A DNA stretch of 5,727 nucleotides from Planktotalea sp. (lineage in GTDB: Bacteria; Pseudomonadota; Alphaproteobacteria; Rhodobacterales; Rhodobacteraceae): positions 1 through 5,727 of the forward strand of contig JAHEGL010000129.1 of NCBI GenBank assembly GCA_024645145.1. The letters run 5' to 3'. The notes under the pieces are model-generated. The model did not search any database and was not told where the DNA came from. It saw only the letters and a list, made by a program, of their open reading frames with translations. The translations under genes and the position numbers were made by a program. Numbering within the stretch: position 1 is the stretch's first letter; each line of letters opens with the position of its first letter. Shown here in pieces: positions 1-5,144 of the stretch.

Positions 1-159
1 CTGCCCATGGCTTACGCCATGCTTGGTGTCGCCTACACAGGTGCTGCAATCGGGCGCTTGCTGTCGATCTTTCTGGACAAGCCCCCTTTCAAGAAAGCCA
101 TGCTTTATTTTGCGTTGGAAGCTGGCCCTGCCGCGTATCTTCTCTTGGCAAACCTCTAA
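1..159 (+). CDS. C-terminal 52 residues of a small membrane protein (DUF4345-like)
   Basis: Reading frame 1 is open from the first base to a TAA at 157-159 and gives 52 residues; the start lies outside the window. The piece reads as membrane protein: a segment with Tyr-Thr-Gly-Ala and Ile-Gly-Arg-Leu-Leu-Ser, a short loop Leu-Asp-Lys-Pro-Pro, then a hydrophobic end with Leu-Glu-Ala-Gly and a Leu-rich tail. The pattern (small-residue helix, GR-LLS, a D-x-P loop, then a helix containing Glu) resembles the end of DUF4345 proteins, small four-helix membrane proteins of unknown function. That family call is from memory and tentative. The last bases of the gene contain the -35 element of the ssrA promoter. 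The coding assignment itself is fairly secure because the frame shows sensible protein up to the stop. Confidence 0.7.
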   Translation: MPMAYAMLGVAYTGAAIGRLLSIFLDKPPFKKAMLYFALEAGPAAYLLLANL

Positions 160-173
160 GCCCTTCCTATATA
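145..173 (+). promoter_or_regulatory. sigma70-type promoter of ssrA
   Basis: TTGGCA (145-150) and TATATA (168-173) are separated by exactly 17 bases, the ideal spacing; TTGGC is a common -35 form in alphaproteobacteria. The predicted start of transcription, about seven bases after the -10, falls at about 180, the first base of a GNRA-looped hairpin (180-191) that would open the tmRNA precursor. The -35 lies inside the upstream coding sequence, so that gene and ssrA are packed closely. Confidence 0.72.
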
Positions 174-179
174 TGAAAT

Positions 180-256
180 GTCCGCAAGGACTATGGACAT
201 AAACGCGCTCGTAATAAGCGGTTCGGACCCGGGGGCGGTACCCGGCGACTCCACCA
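180..256 (+). ncRNA. ssrA: tmRNA acceptor piece (tRNA-like 3' half)
   Basis: This is the shorter mature RNA, about 77 nt. It opens with hairpin GTCC-GCAA-GGAC (180-191, GNRA loop). It continues with the P2 strand (206-212), then a perfect five-pair T-stem, CCGGG (229-233) with CCCGG (241-245), closing a seven-base loop GGCGGTA (234-240). It ends with the acceptor 3' strand (246-252), discriminator A253 and encoded CCA (254-256). The loop does not match the usual TTCRANY T-loop. The 5' end is predicted from the promoter; the 3' end is firm because of CCA. Confidence 0.85.
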
Positions 257-281
257 ATCACCCGTTCATTTGACGGCGGAG
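257..281 (+). other. ssrA internal transcribed spacer, removed during processing
   Basis: These 25 bases join the CCA of the acceptor piece to the predicted 5' end of the coding piece at 282, set by the first acceptor pair (G282-C252). The spacer can form a small hairpin, CCGT (262-265) with ACGG (273-276) and a seven-base loop. In permuted tmRNAs this loop is cut out, leaving a tRNA-like 5' end and CCA 3' end, presumably by tRNA-type processing enzymes. GGAG at 278-281 could also pair with CTCC 249-252, but the 282-288 register gives a full seven-pair stem and is preferred. Confidence 0.75.
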
Positions 282-515
282 GGGGTCGAAATAGGATCGA
301 CGAACGTCTAAAGGGGTTAGCTTTGTTTCGGCTGGGTGCCACCGTATCGGCCCAAAATGTACAATTGCAAATGACAATCGTGCTCCAGTAGCGATGGCTG
401 CGTAAGCAGTTTCAGCTTCTGAAACTTAACTCCTTAGGTTTAGCGACTTAAGGCGGGGTTCGCAGGTACCTGGCAACAGAAACCTGCACTAATTTCCAGC
501 ACTTTAAGTTTGTTA
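282..515 (+). ncRNA. ssrA: tmRNA coding piece (mRNA-like half)
   Basis: The piece begins with the acceptor 5' strand (282-288), the D-loop-like GAAATAGGATCGAC (289-302) typical of tmRNA, and the P2 strand. A PK1 pseudoknot can be drawn: GGC (330-332) with GCC (338-340), and loop bases TGGG (333-336) with CCCA (351-354), ending 12 bases before the resume codon at 367. After the tag come a small hairpin, CTGC/GCAG (398-401/406-409) with the stop codon in its GTAA loop, and an overlapping stem AGTTTCAG/CTGAAACT (408-415/419-426); trimmed to six pairs the second can coexist with the first. A distal domain is closed by 446-451/504-509. It contains stem 462-467/482-487, whose loop CTGG (470-473) can pair with CCAG (496-499) as a second pseudoknot. 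The 3' end is uncertain by roughly ten bases or more. Confidence 0.82.
367..405 (+). other. tmRNA proteolysis tag frame, ANDNRAPVAMAA-stop
   Basis: The resume codon GCA (367) starts a 12-codon frame ending in TAA (403-405). Its product is A-N-D-N-R-A-P-V-A-M-A-A, so with the alanine carried by the tmRNA itself the added tag is AANDNRAPVAMAA. The AANDN start is the part of the tag that adaptor SspB binds in other bacteria, and the hydrophobic M-A-A end is the ClpXP degron type. An A at the -4 position (363) relative to the resume codon matches the base needed for correct frame setting in E. coli tmRNA. Confidence 0.93.
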
Positions 516-531
516 AAGGCTCTGCCCTCGT

Positions 532-565
532 CTCAGCAAAGCTGAGCCTCACCCGGGATATTTTT
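532..565 (+). terminator. possible ssrA terminator
   Basis: A six-pair hairpin CTCAGC-AAA-GCTGAG (532-546) is followed, after about 14 bases, by TTTTT (561-565). The distance is longer than in a canonical intrinsic terminator. Alternative pairings compete: 517-522 with 544-549, and 548-553 with 566-571, the latter placing the T-run in its loop. Transcription must end between ssrA and the convergent gene on the other strand, so a terminator is expected here, but the form is unclear. Confidence 0.3.
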
Positions 566-586
566 GGTGAGAGGAAGCGATTGAGC

Positions 587-1363
587 TTAGCGCCCCTCAA
601 AGTCTGCCGTGCGTTTATCAAGGAATGCAAGAACACCCTCTTTAAAGTCACGTGTTTGACCACATTTACCTTGGAGTTTCGCCTCTAGGGTCAGTTGCTC
701 TTCAAGCGAATTATCGAACGACGCACGGATCGCTGTTTTCGCCTCTGCATAAGCCGCCGTTGGACCGTTGGCGAGATGCGTTGCGCGCGCTTTCCATATT
801 TGAGCGAATTCGGCCTCTGGGACGGCTTCCCAGATCATGCCCCAACGCTCTGCTTGTGTCGCGGAAATCTTGTCTGCGAACAGAGCAGCCCCCATTGCTT
901 TGGCCATGCCCATTTGGCGCGGCATGAAATACGTCCCACCTGCATCAGGGATCAACCCGATCTTGGTGAACGCTTGCATGAAAAACGCCTTTTCGGACGC
1001 GATCACCACATCCGCACCGAGTGCAAGGTTAGCACCTGCCCCAGCAGCAGCACCGTTGACTGCGCTGATTGTTGGAACAGGACAGTCGGTAATCGCAGCG
1101 AGCATGGGCTGATATTCATCGCGCAGGGTGCGTTCCAGATCGATGTTACTCGCGTTTGCGCGATCCCCTAGATCCTGGCCGGAACAGAACGCGCGTCCCG
1201 CACCCGTTAATACAACGCAACGTGCTTCGCGCCCGCCAGTGCGCACCGCATCTGTGATTTCGGCACGCATTTGGGTGCTGAGTGCATTCATCACATCAGG
1301 ACGATTCAAAGTTATAACCGCGATATTATCCGCGACTGCGTATGTGATCGTTTGGTAATCCAT
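587..1363 (-). CDS. paaG: enoyl-CoA hydratase/isomerase family, PaaG-like epoxyphenylacetyl-CoA isomerase
   Basis: This is a 258-residue crotonase-fold protein. PaaG converts ring-1,2-epoxyphenylacetyl-CoA to the oxepin form in aerobic phenylacetate breakdown. Visible marks: ITLNRPDVMNALS (17-29), oxyanion-hole region CSGQDLGDR (60-68), second oxyanion segment NGAAAGAGANLALGADVV (103-120), and IGLIPDAGG (135-143) with Asp140 at the acid/base position typical of PaaG-type members. The C-terminal end, LEAKLQ...DFKEGVLAFLDKR, is the usual crotonase tail. An in-frame ATG four codons upstream exists (1375), but GAGGA sits five bases before the ATG at 1363, and MDYQTI matches family starts, so the inner start is chosen. 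It lies 30 bases downstream of ccmH and is probably read with it. No other phenylacetate gene is in the window, so a different enoyl-CoA substrate is possible; family membership is firm and the PaaG subgroup is likely. Confidence 0.85.
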   Translation of the reverse strand: MDYQTITYAVADNIAVITLNRPDVMNALSTQMRAEITDAVRTGGREARCVVLTGAGRAFCSGQDLGDRANASNIDLERTLRDEYQPMLAAITDCPVPTISAVNGAAAGAGANLALGADVVIASEKAFFMQAFTKIGLIPDAGGTYFMPRQMGMAKAMGAALFADKISATQAERWGMIWEAVPEAEFAQIWKARATHLANGPTAAYAEAKTAIRASFDNSLEEQLTLEAKLQGKCGQTRDFKEGVLAFLDKRTADFEGR

Positions 1364-1393
1364 GCTCGTCCTCATCTTCTAGACGGGGCGGCG

Positions 1394-1852
1394 TCACTCG
1401 TCTTTGAGCAACTCCGCCAGTCTGTTCTTTTCCGTGTCGCTCAGCGCTATCACGTCCGGCTCATCTGCGCTTTGTCGTGTGCGCAAATAACCGAAACCAA
1501 CCCCACCGGCTAAAAACAGCATGAGCGGACCCGCAGCCCAAAGCAACCAGTTGGAGCCTGTGACGGTGGGTCGAAGCAGCACATATTCACCGTACCGATC
1601 AACAATAAACGCAATTGCTTCGTCATCGCTGTCGCCAACCACCAAACGGTCACGCACTAAAAGGCGCAAGTCACGGGCCAGTGGTGCTTCGCTTTCGTCA
1701 ATGGATTCGTTTTGACACACAAGACAGCGCAGCCCTTTAGAAAGTTCGCGTGCGCGCTGCTCTAACACCGGATCATCGAGCACTTCGTCAGGCTGCACCG
1801 CGCTCAAAGGGAGCGCGGTGAGCATCAGTATTACAGCGAACGCGTGCTTCAT
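1394..1852 (-). CDS. ccmH: cytochrome c maturation protein CcmH (CcmL/CycL type)
   Basis: CcmH is a membrane-anchored periplasmic thiol oxidoreductase that keeps the CXXCH cysteines of apocytochrome c reduced and works with CcmF at the haem ligation step. The 152-residue protein has a Sec signal peptide (about 1-18, ending LPLSA), then the helical domain with the family motif L-R-C-L-V-C-Q-N (41-48; Cys43 and Cys46 are the redox pair), and one membrane helix near 102-123. A short charged cytoplasmic tail follows. There is no TPR domain, so this is the short form whose partner CcmI is encoded separately. The ATG overlaps the ccmF stop by four bases (ATGA), indicating translational coupling. 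Confidence 0.96.
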   Translation of the reverse strand: MKHAFAVILMLTALPLSAVQPDEVLDDPVLEQRARELSKGLRCLVCQNESIDESEAPLARDLRLLVRDRLVVGDSDDEAIAFIVDRYGEYVLLRPTVTGSNWLLWAAGPLMLFLAGGVGFGYLRTRQSADEPDVIALSDTEKNRLAELLKDE

Positions 1853-3807
1853 TCCGCTGGCACTTGCGCTTGGCGACGGCGGCGTGCGCCGGCAGCGACG
1901 CGGAAGCGACGATCAGAGAGGCTTAAGAAACCGCCCAAAGCCATAAGCAACGTTCCGGCCCAAATCCAATTCGCGAGCGGTTTGATGTAGGTGCGTAACG
2001 TCCATCCACCACCCTGCTGCGGGTCCCCGATCACGACATAAACATCGCGCAAGAAGCGATAATCAATCGCGGCTTCGGTCGTTGGCATTTTTGCCACCGG
2101 ATAATTGCGTTTTTCAGGGTTCAAAACCGCAAGCTCAACGCCGTCACGGCGCAAAACGACATTGCCCATCGTTGAGAGATAGTTGGGCCCTTCAACACGA
2201 TCAACGCCCTTCAATTCAAGTTCGAATTGCCCGACTGTGAATGGTTCATCAATCTTGGCAACGCGAATATCCTCAACCTGCCAAGCGAGCAATCCAGCGA
2301 TACCAAACATCGTCACACCCAAACCTCCATGGGCGACAGATTTGCCCCAATCTGCGCGTGGAAGGCGCAGCAAGCGGTTCCATTTACGCTGTGCACGCAT
2401 CCAAAGGTCAAGCGCTGCGCCTAAGACCATCCATGCTCCTAAGAACAAGCCAATCGGCCCCATCAGGGAGCGACCCGTTTGCATGACCCAAACCAATAGC
2501 GCCAAAGCCAACGCGAGCCCGAACACATAGCGCATTTGATAAGCGGCTTGACCAATCTTGCCACGCTTCCAGGCAAGAGTTGATCCAATCGGCAAAATCA
2601 GACCCAGAACAATCATGAAGGGCGTGAACGCCATGTTGAAGAAAGGTGGTCCGACAGAGAGTTTGCGATCAAAGAACATCTCTGAAAACATTGGCCAAAG
2701 TGTTCCGACGAAGACCACGAAACACGACACTGCTAGCAAGATATTGTTGCTCACAAGCGCGCTTTCGCGACTAACGACACTGAATACGCCTTTCGCTTCC
2801 ATCACAGATGCACGCATCGCGAATAGGATCAGCGCCCCTCCGGTGAAGAAGGCAAGGATCATCAGAATAAAGACACCGCGCTCGGGATCGTTGGCGAAGG
2901 CATGCACAGATGTAAGCAAACCAGAGCGGACGATGAACGTACCGATGAGAGAGAAACCAAAGGCGAGAATGGCCAGTAAAATTGTCCAGCTTTTCAGGCT
3001 CTCGCGTTTTTCAACTACGATAGCAGAGTGCAGTAAAGCAGCTGCCAGAAGCCATGGCATGAACGATGCGTTCTCGACAGGATCCCAGAACCAGAAGCCA
3101 CCCCAACCCAGTTCATAATAGGCCCACCACGAGCCCAGACCGATGCCGATTGTGAGGAATACCCACGCAGCCAGTGTCCAAGGACGGACCCAACGCGCCC
3201 AAGCGGCATCTACGCGTCCTTCAAGCAAAGCTGCCACGGCGAATGAAAAGGCCATAGATAGGCCAACATACCCGAGGTAGAGGAAGGGCGGATGGAACGC
3301 CAAACCGGGGTCTTGCAACAACGGGTTCAGATCTTGACCGTCAAACGGTGGTACCGCAAGGCGCAAGAATGGGTTCGATGTGAAAAGGATGAAGGCAAAG
3401 AACGCGACAGCGACGGCTGATTGGATCGCCAAGACCCGTGCGCGCAAAGTTGGTGGGAGATTTTCCCCAAACCAAGCCGCAGATGCGCCAAACAATGTCA
3501 GGATAAGCACCCAAAGGAGCATTGATCCTTCGTGGTTGCCCCAAACGCCGCTGATTTTGTAGAGCATTGGCTTGGCCGAATGCGAATTCAGCCAGACAAG
3601 GCGCAACGAAAAGTCAGAGGTCACAAAGGCGTATGTGAGCGCGGCAAAGGCAAATGCGGTGAACAAAAACTGCATTTTCGCAGCAGGTTCAGCCACGGCC
3701 ATCCAGCCGTACCAGTGTTTATGGGCACCTATTAAAGGCACAACCGCTTGCACGATTGCGATCAAAAAGGCGAGGATGAGGGCGAAATGTCCGAGCTCTA
3801 TAATCAT
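1849..3807 (-). CDS. ccmF: haem lyase subunit CcmF
   Basis: CcmF is the multi-spanning inner-membrane core of the cytochrome c haem lyase: it takes haem from holo-CcmE and attaches it to apocytochrome CXXCH cysteines. At 652 residues it is full length. The tryptophan-rich WWD region is at about 226-252 (SWWAYYELG, then WGGFWFWDPVENASFMPW). Conserved histidines sit at 172 (HPPFLYLG), 260 (end of AALLH), 302 (SVHAF) and 493 (AHGG), matching in order the four haem-ligand or haem-handling histidines known in E. coli CcmF. A long periplasmic domain (about 511-605) precedes the last membrane helix, and the tail is Arg-rich. The frame could begin 21 codons upstream at a GTG (3870), but MIIELGHFALILAF is the normal family beginning, so ATG 3807 is chosen. 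No Shine-Dalgarno precedes it; see the promoter at 3815-3843. Confidence 0.96.
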   Translation of the reverse strand: MIIELGHFALILAFLIAIVQAVVPLIGAHKHWYGWMAVAEPAAKMQFLFTAFAFAALTYAFVTSDFSLRLVWLNSHSAKPMLYKISGVWGNHEGSMLLWVLILTLFGASAAWFGENLPPTLRARVLAIQSAVAVAFFAFILFTSNPFLRLAVPPFDGQDLNPLLQDPGLAFHPPFLYLGYVGLSMAFSFAVAALLEGRVDAAWARWVRPWTLAAWVFLTIGIGLGSWWAYYELGWGGFWFWDPVENASFMPWLLAAALLHSAIVVEKRESLKSWTILLAILAFGFSLIGTFIVRSGLLTSVHAFANDPERGVFILMILAFFTGGALILFAMRASVMEAKGVFSVVSRESALVSNNILLAVSCFVVFVGTLWPMFSEMFFDRKLSVGPPFFNMAFTPFMIVLGLILPIGSTLAWKRGKIGQAAYQMRYVFGLALALALLVWVMQTGRSLMGPIGLFLGAWMVLGAALDLWMRAQRKWNRLLRLPRADWGKSVAHGGLGVTMFGIAGLLAWQVEDIRVAKIDEPFTVGQFELELKGVDRVEGPNYLSTMGNVVLRRDGVELAVLNPEKRNYPVAKMPTTEAAIDYRFLRDVYVVIGDPQQGGGWTLRTYIKPLANWIWAGTLLMALGGFLSLSDRRFRVAAGARRRRQAQVPAE

Positions 3808-3814
3808 ACCGCAA

Positions 3815-3843
3815 ACTATAGGGCGCGCCCTGCCCGTCGCCAA
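3815..3843 (-). promoter_or_regulatory. predicted ccmF promoter, possibly giving a leaderless mRNA
   Basis: On the minus strand TTGGCG (3843-3838) and TATAGT (3820-3815) are separated by exactly 17 bases. The spacer holds most of a 12-base perfect palindrome, AGGGCGCGCCCT (3820-3831), a possible operator. Only seven bases (3814-3808) separate the -10 from the ccmF ATG, so transcription should start at or next to the ATG. This agrees with the absence of a ribosome binding site there. Confidence 0.5.
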
Positions 3844-3882
3844 TAGTTTTCGAACGGAATTACGGTTCACATTGTCGCGGGT

Positions 3883-4452
3883 TTAGTCGCGCATTTTTGC
3901 CCAATCCTTAAGAGCTGCATTATTTGGATAGGCAGTGTGCTCCACCTGATCGGTTTGATCTGACTTCGACGATGCAGGTACGGCGTCATTCGTCGCATCC
4001 AAAGCTTTAATATTTCGCATCACAGTTGGTGTATGCGCCAAAGACGCTGCTATCTGCTTCTGAAACTGTTCATTTTTGCGTTGGTGCCGCGCGCCAAAAT
4101 AAAATGACACGATCGCGCCAAGAAGCCACCAAAGCGGTTCAGGCACCAGCGCAATTCCTTGCATACTCGATGCAAACCAAATCGGGTCCATCATTGCGGA
4201 AACGAACAACCCAAGCGTACCAATCGCCATTGCCGGTCTTGGAATGCGATTCAGCGCATCCACAAAACGATCAAATAACCCGCGCTGTTGAACCGCAAAC
4301 TCGCCCGCGAATTGCGCTAGTGCATCGCCACGCATGACGGCCTCGCGCGCGGTCCCCTTTTCGGCGTTTTCGACAAAAACTTCGGCCGTGTCGCGGATCA
4401 AGTTGTTCCCGCCGCCAAAAACCAGTCCAAAAAGGCGATCAATCAAGCCCAT
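3883..4452 (-). CDS. three-helix holin, GTA-release holin family
   Basis: Holins form lesions in the inner membrane that let endolysin reach the peptidoglycan. The 189-residue protein has a hydrophilic amphipathic N-terminal third (1-70), a cluster of three closely spaced hydrophobic stretches (about 73-88, 90-105 and 107-121, including PLWWLLGAIVSFYFGARHQRK), and a polar C-terminal tail. It has no signal peptide. This architecture and the MGLIDRLFG...GGNNLIRDTAEVF beginning fit the Pfam holin family named for gene-transfer release (PF11351, recalled from memory). The frame extends upstream to 4530, but AAAGGA lies seven bases before the ATG at 4452, which also gives the typical family start. 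The ATG overlaps the end of the muramidase gene by 10 bp, so the two are coupled. The next gene, ccmF, starts 75 bases downstream. Cell lysis role is inferred from family and partner. Confidence 0.82.
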   Translation of the reverse strand: MGLIDRLFGLVFGGGNNLIRDTAEVFVENAEKGTAREAVMRGDALAQFAGEFAVQQRGLFDRFVDALNRIPRPAMAIGTLGLFVSAMMDPIWFASSMQGIALVPEPLWWLLGAIVSFYFGARHQRKNEQFQKQIAASLAHTPTVMRNIKALDATNDAVPASSKSDQTDQVEHTAYPNNAALKDWAKMRD

Positions 4453-5069
4453 TTTGCGATCCTTTGCTGAAATTGTTGGGTGCTGAGGTGATATTTCACA
4501 GACATGAAACTCTCTGCACGGGTGATCCAACCGCCTTTACCTCCTGCTCGCGTGCGCGCGTATTTTCGACTGGCACTTCGCTTATCGGCCAATCGGAAAT
4601 AATAATTGCGTCGCTCAATCGCATAGGCATCGCTTAAGTATGCGCGCGCAGCTTCATTGGCGCGCACAGCCACTGCAATTGTTTGTGGTCCAATCGCACC
4701 GTCAACGACGCATTCAAATCCCATTTTGATGAATAATCGCTGTAAGATCTTCACCGCATTGCTGCCTGCGTTCACAAACATGTCAAACACGCTCGCTTGC
4801 AACACTTGCGGTAGCTGTGCGATGCTCGGTTTGTCAAAGTAGTGCAGAATGAATATATCCATCGCCTGTGCTTGGCTTAATCGTTTTACATCCGCGCTTG
4901 TCACACTGCCATCACCGTTCTGATCAAGTCCAAGTCGGCGCATAGTGTGAATAGTCACGCCAAACTTCGTGGCACCACCTGGATCGCTAGGGTCATAGAC
5001 GTAGCCCCCTTCGCGCTGAACAATCTCAGCGGCAAGCGCGCGCACGTCTTCGTTTTTAACCGCTGGCAT
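4443..5069 (-). CDS. holin-associated N-acetylmuramidase (glycoside hydrolase 108)
   Basis: This peptidoglycan hydrolase of 208 residues is expected to cut the glycan strand at N-acetylmuramic acid. The GH108 signature is near the N-terminus: QREGGYVYDP (18-27), with Glu20 the likely catalytic acid, followed by DPGGATKFGVT (29-39). C-terminal from about 98 (NAGSNAVKILQRLF, then VDGAIGPQT at 122-130) it matches the peptidoglycan-binding domain usually found behind GH108. Between them, residues 49-60 form a perfect EF-hand/dockerin-like calcium loop (D-x-N-x-D-G-S-x-x-x-x-D). No signal peptide is present, so export must depend on the adjacent holin. A TTG start seven codons upstream (5090) is possible, but the ATG at 5069 has GGGGGA about eight bases before it. 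The ccmE stop is 75 bases upstream. The gene is probably the endolysin of a two-gene lysis cassette. Confidence 0.88.
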   Translation of the reverse strand: MPAVKNEDVRALAAEIVQREGGYVYDPSDPGGATKFGVTIHTMRRLGLDQNGDGSVTSADVKRLSQAQAMDIFILHYFDKPSIAQLPQVLQASVFDMFVNAGSNAVKILQRLFIKMGFECVVDGAIGPQTIAVAVRANEAARAYLSDAYAIERRNYYFRLADKRSASRKYARTRAGGKGGWITRAESFMSVKYHLSTQQFQQRIAKWA

Positions 5070-5115
5070 TTGCCATTCCCCCACTTCCAAACTTAGCTGA
5101 AAATGCGGGATAGTT

Positions 5116-5132
5116 GGTTAATGCTTCCTTAG
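5116..5132 (-). promoter_or_regulatory. candidate CtrA box upstream of the muramidase
   Basis: On the minus strand the sequence is CTAA-N7-TTAACC (5132-5116), one base from the CtrA consensus TTAA-N7-TTAA and followed by the often-conserved CC. It lies in the 75-base gap between ccmE and the muramidase, with its centre about 55 bases before the start codon, a plausible activator position. Weak -10-like bases (GCTAAG) lie 18 bases downstream of TTAACC. No firm promoter is seen otherwise. A single near-match could arise by chance. Confidence 0.4.
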
Positions 5133-5144
5133 AGGGCCGCGCGC

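Larger units (their letters stand above)
180..515 (+). ncRNA. ssrA: transfer-messenger RNA gene, circularly permuted two-piece type
   Basis: tmRNA rescues stalled ribosomes with SmpB: it enters the A site charged with alanine, then acts as a short mRNA that adds a degradation tag. Here the gene order is permuted, as in alphaproteobacteria: the acceptor half ending in CCA (254-256) precedes the half with the acceptor 5' strand and tag frame. CGACTCC (246-252) pairs over seven positions with GGGGTCG (282-288). The third pair is G284-U250, equivalent to the G3-U70 pair by which alanyl-tRNA synthetase recognises its substrate. Seven bases at 206-212 pair with 300-306 except for one A-C mismatch and probably form part of P2. 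The 5' end is set by the promoter and first hairpin. The 3' end is approximate, taken just past the last helix (446-451 with 504-509). The two mature RNAs are held together by acceptor and P2 pairing. Confidence 0.95.

Noticed and set aside
448..663. 71-codon minus-strand frame across the 3' part of ssrA and the end of the crotonase gene
   Set aside because: It overlaps the structured tmRNA and the real coding frame, has no family resemblance, and its composition is that of a shadow frame.
695..1171. 158-codon plus-strand frame
   Set aside because: Antisense to the crotonase-family gene, Cys and Arg rich, no domain; a shadow.
2558..3118. 186-codon plus-strand frame
   Set aside because: Antisense to ccmF; rich in Lys, Arg, Ser and Thr as expected from the complement of membrane-protein codons, with no recognisable domain.
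3808..3870. Upstream GTG start for CcmF adding 21 residues
   Set aside because: No ribosome binding site; the extra residues are polar and basic and unlike CcmF starts, while MIIELGHFAL at 3807 matches the family.
4453..4530. Longer holin form starting inside the muramidase gene
   Set aside because: The extra 26 residues have no family match, and a good Shine-Dalgarno directly precedes the ATG at 4452.
3883..5069. Prophage remnant
   Set aside because: No integrase, attachment repeats, phage structural genes or broken frames; spacing and overlaps are those of a normal operon, so a domesticated cassette fits better.
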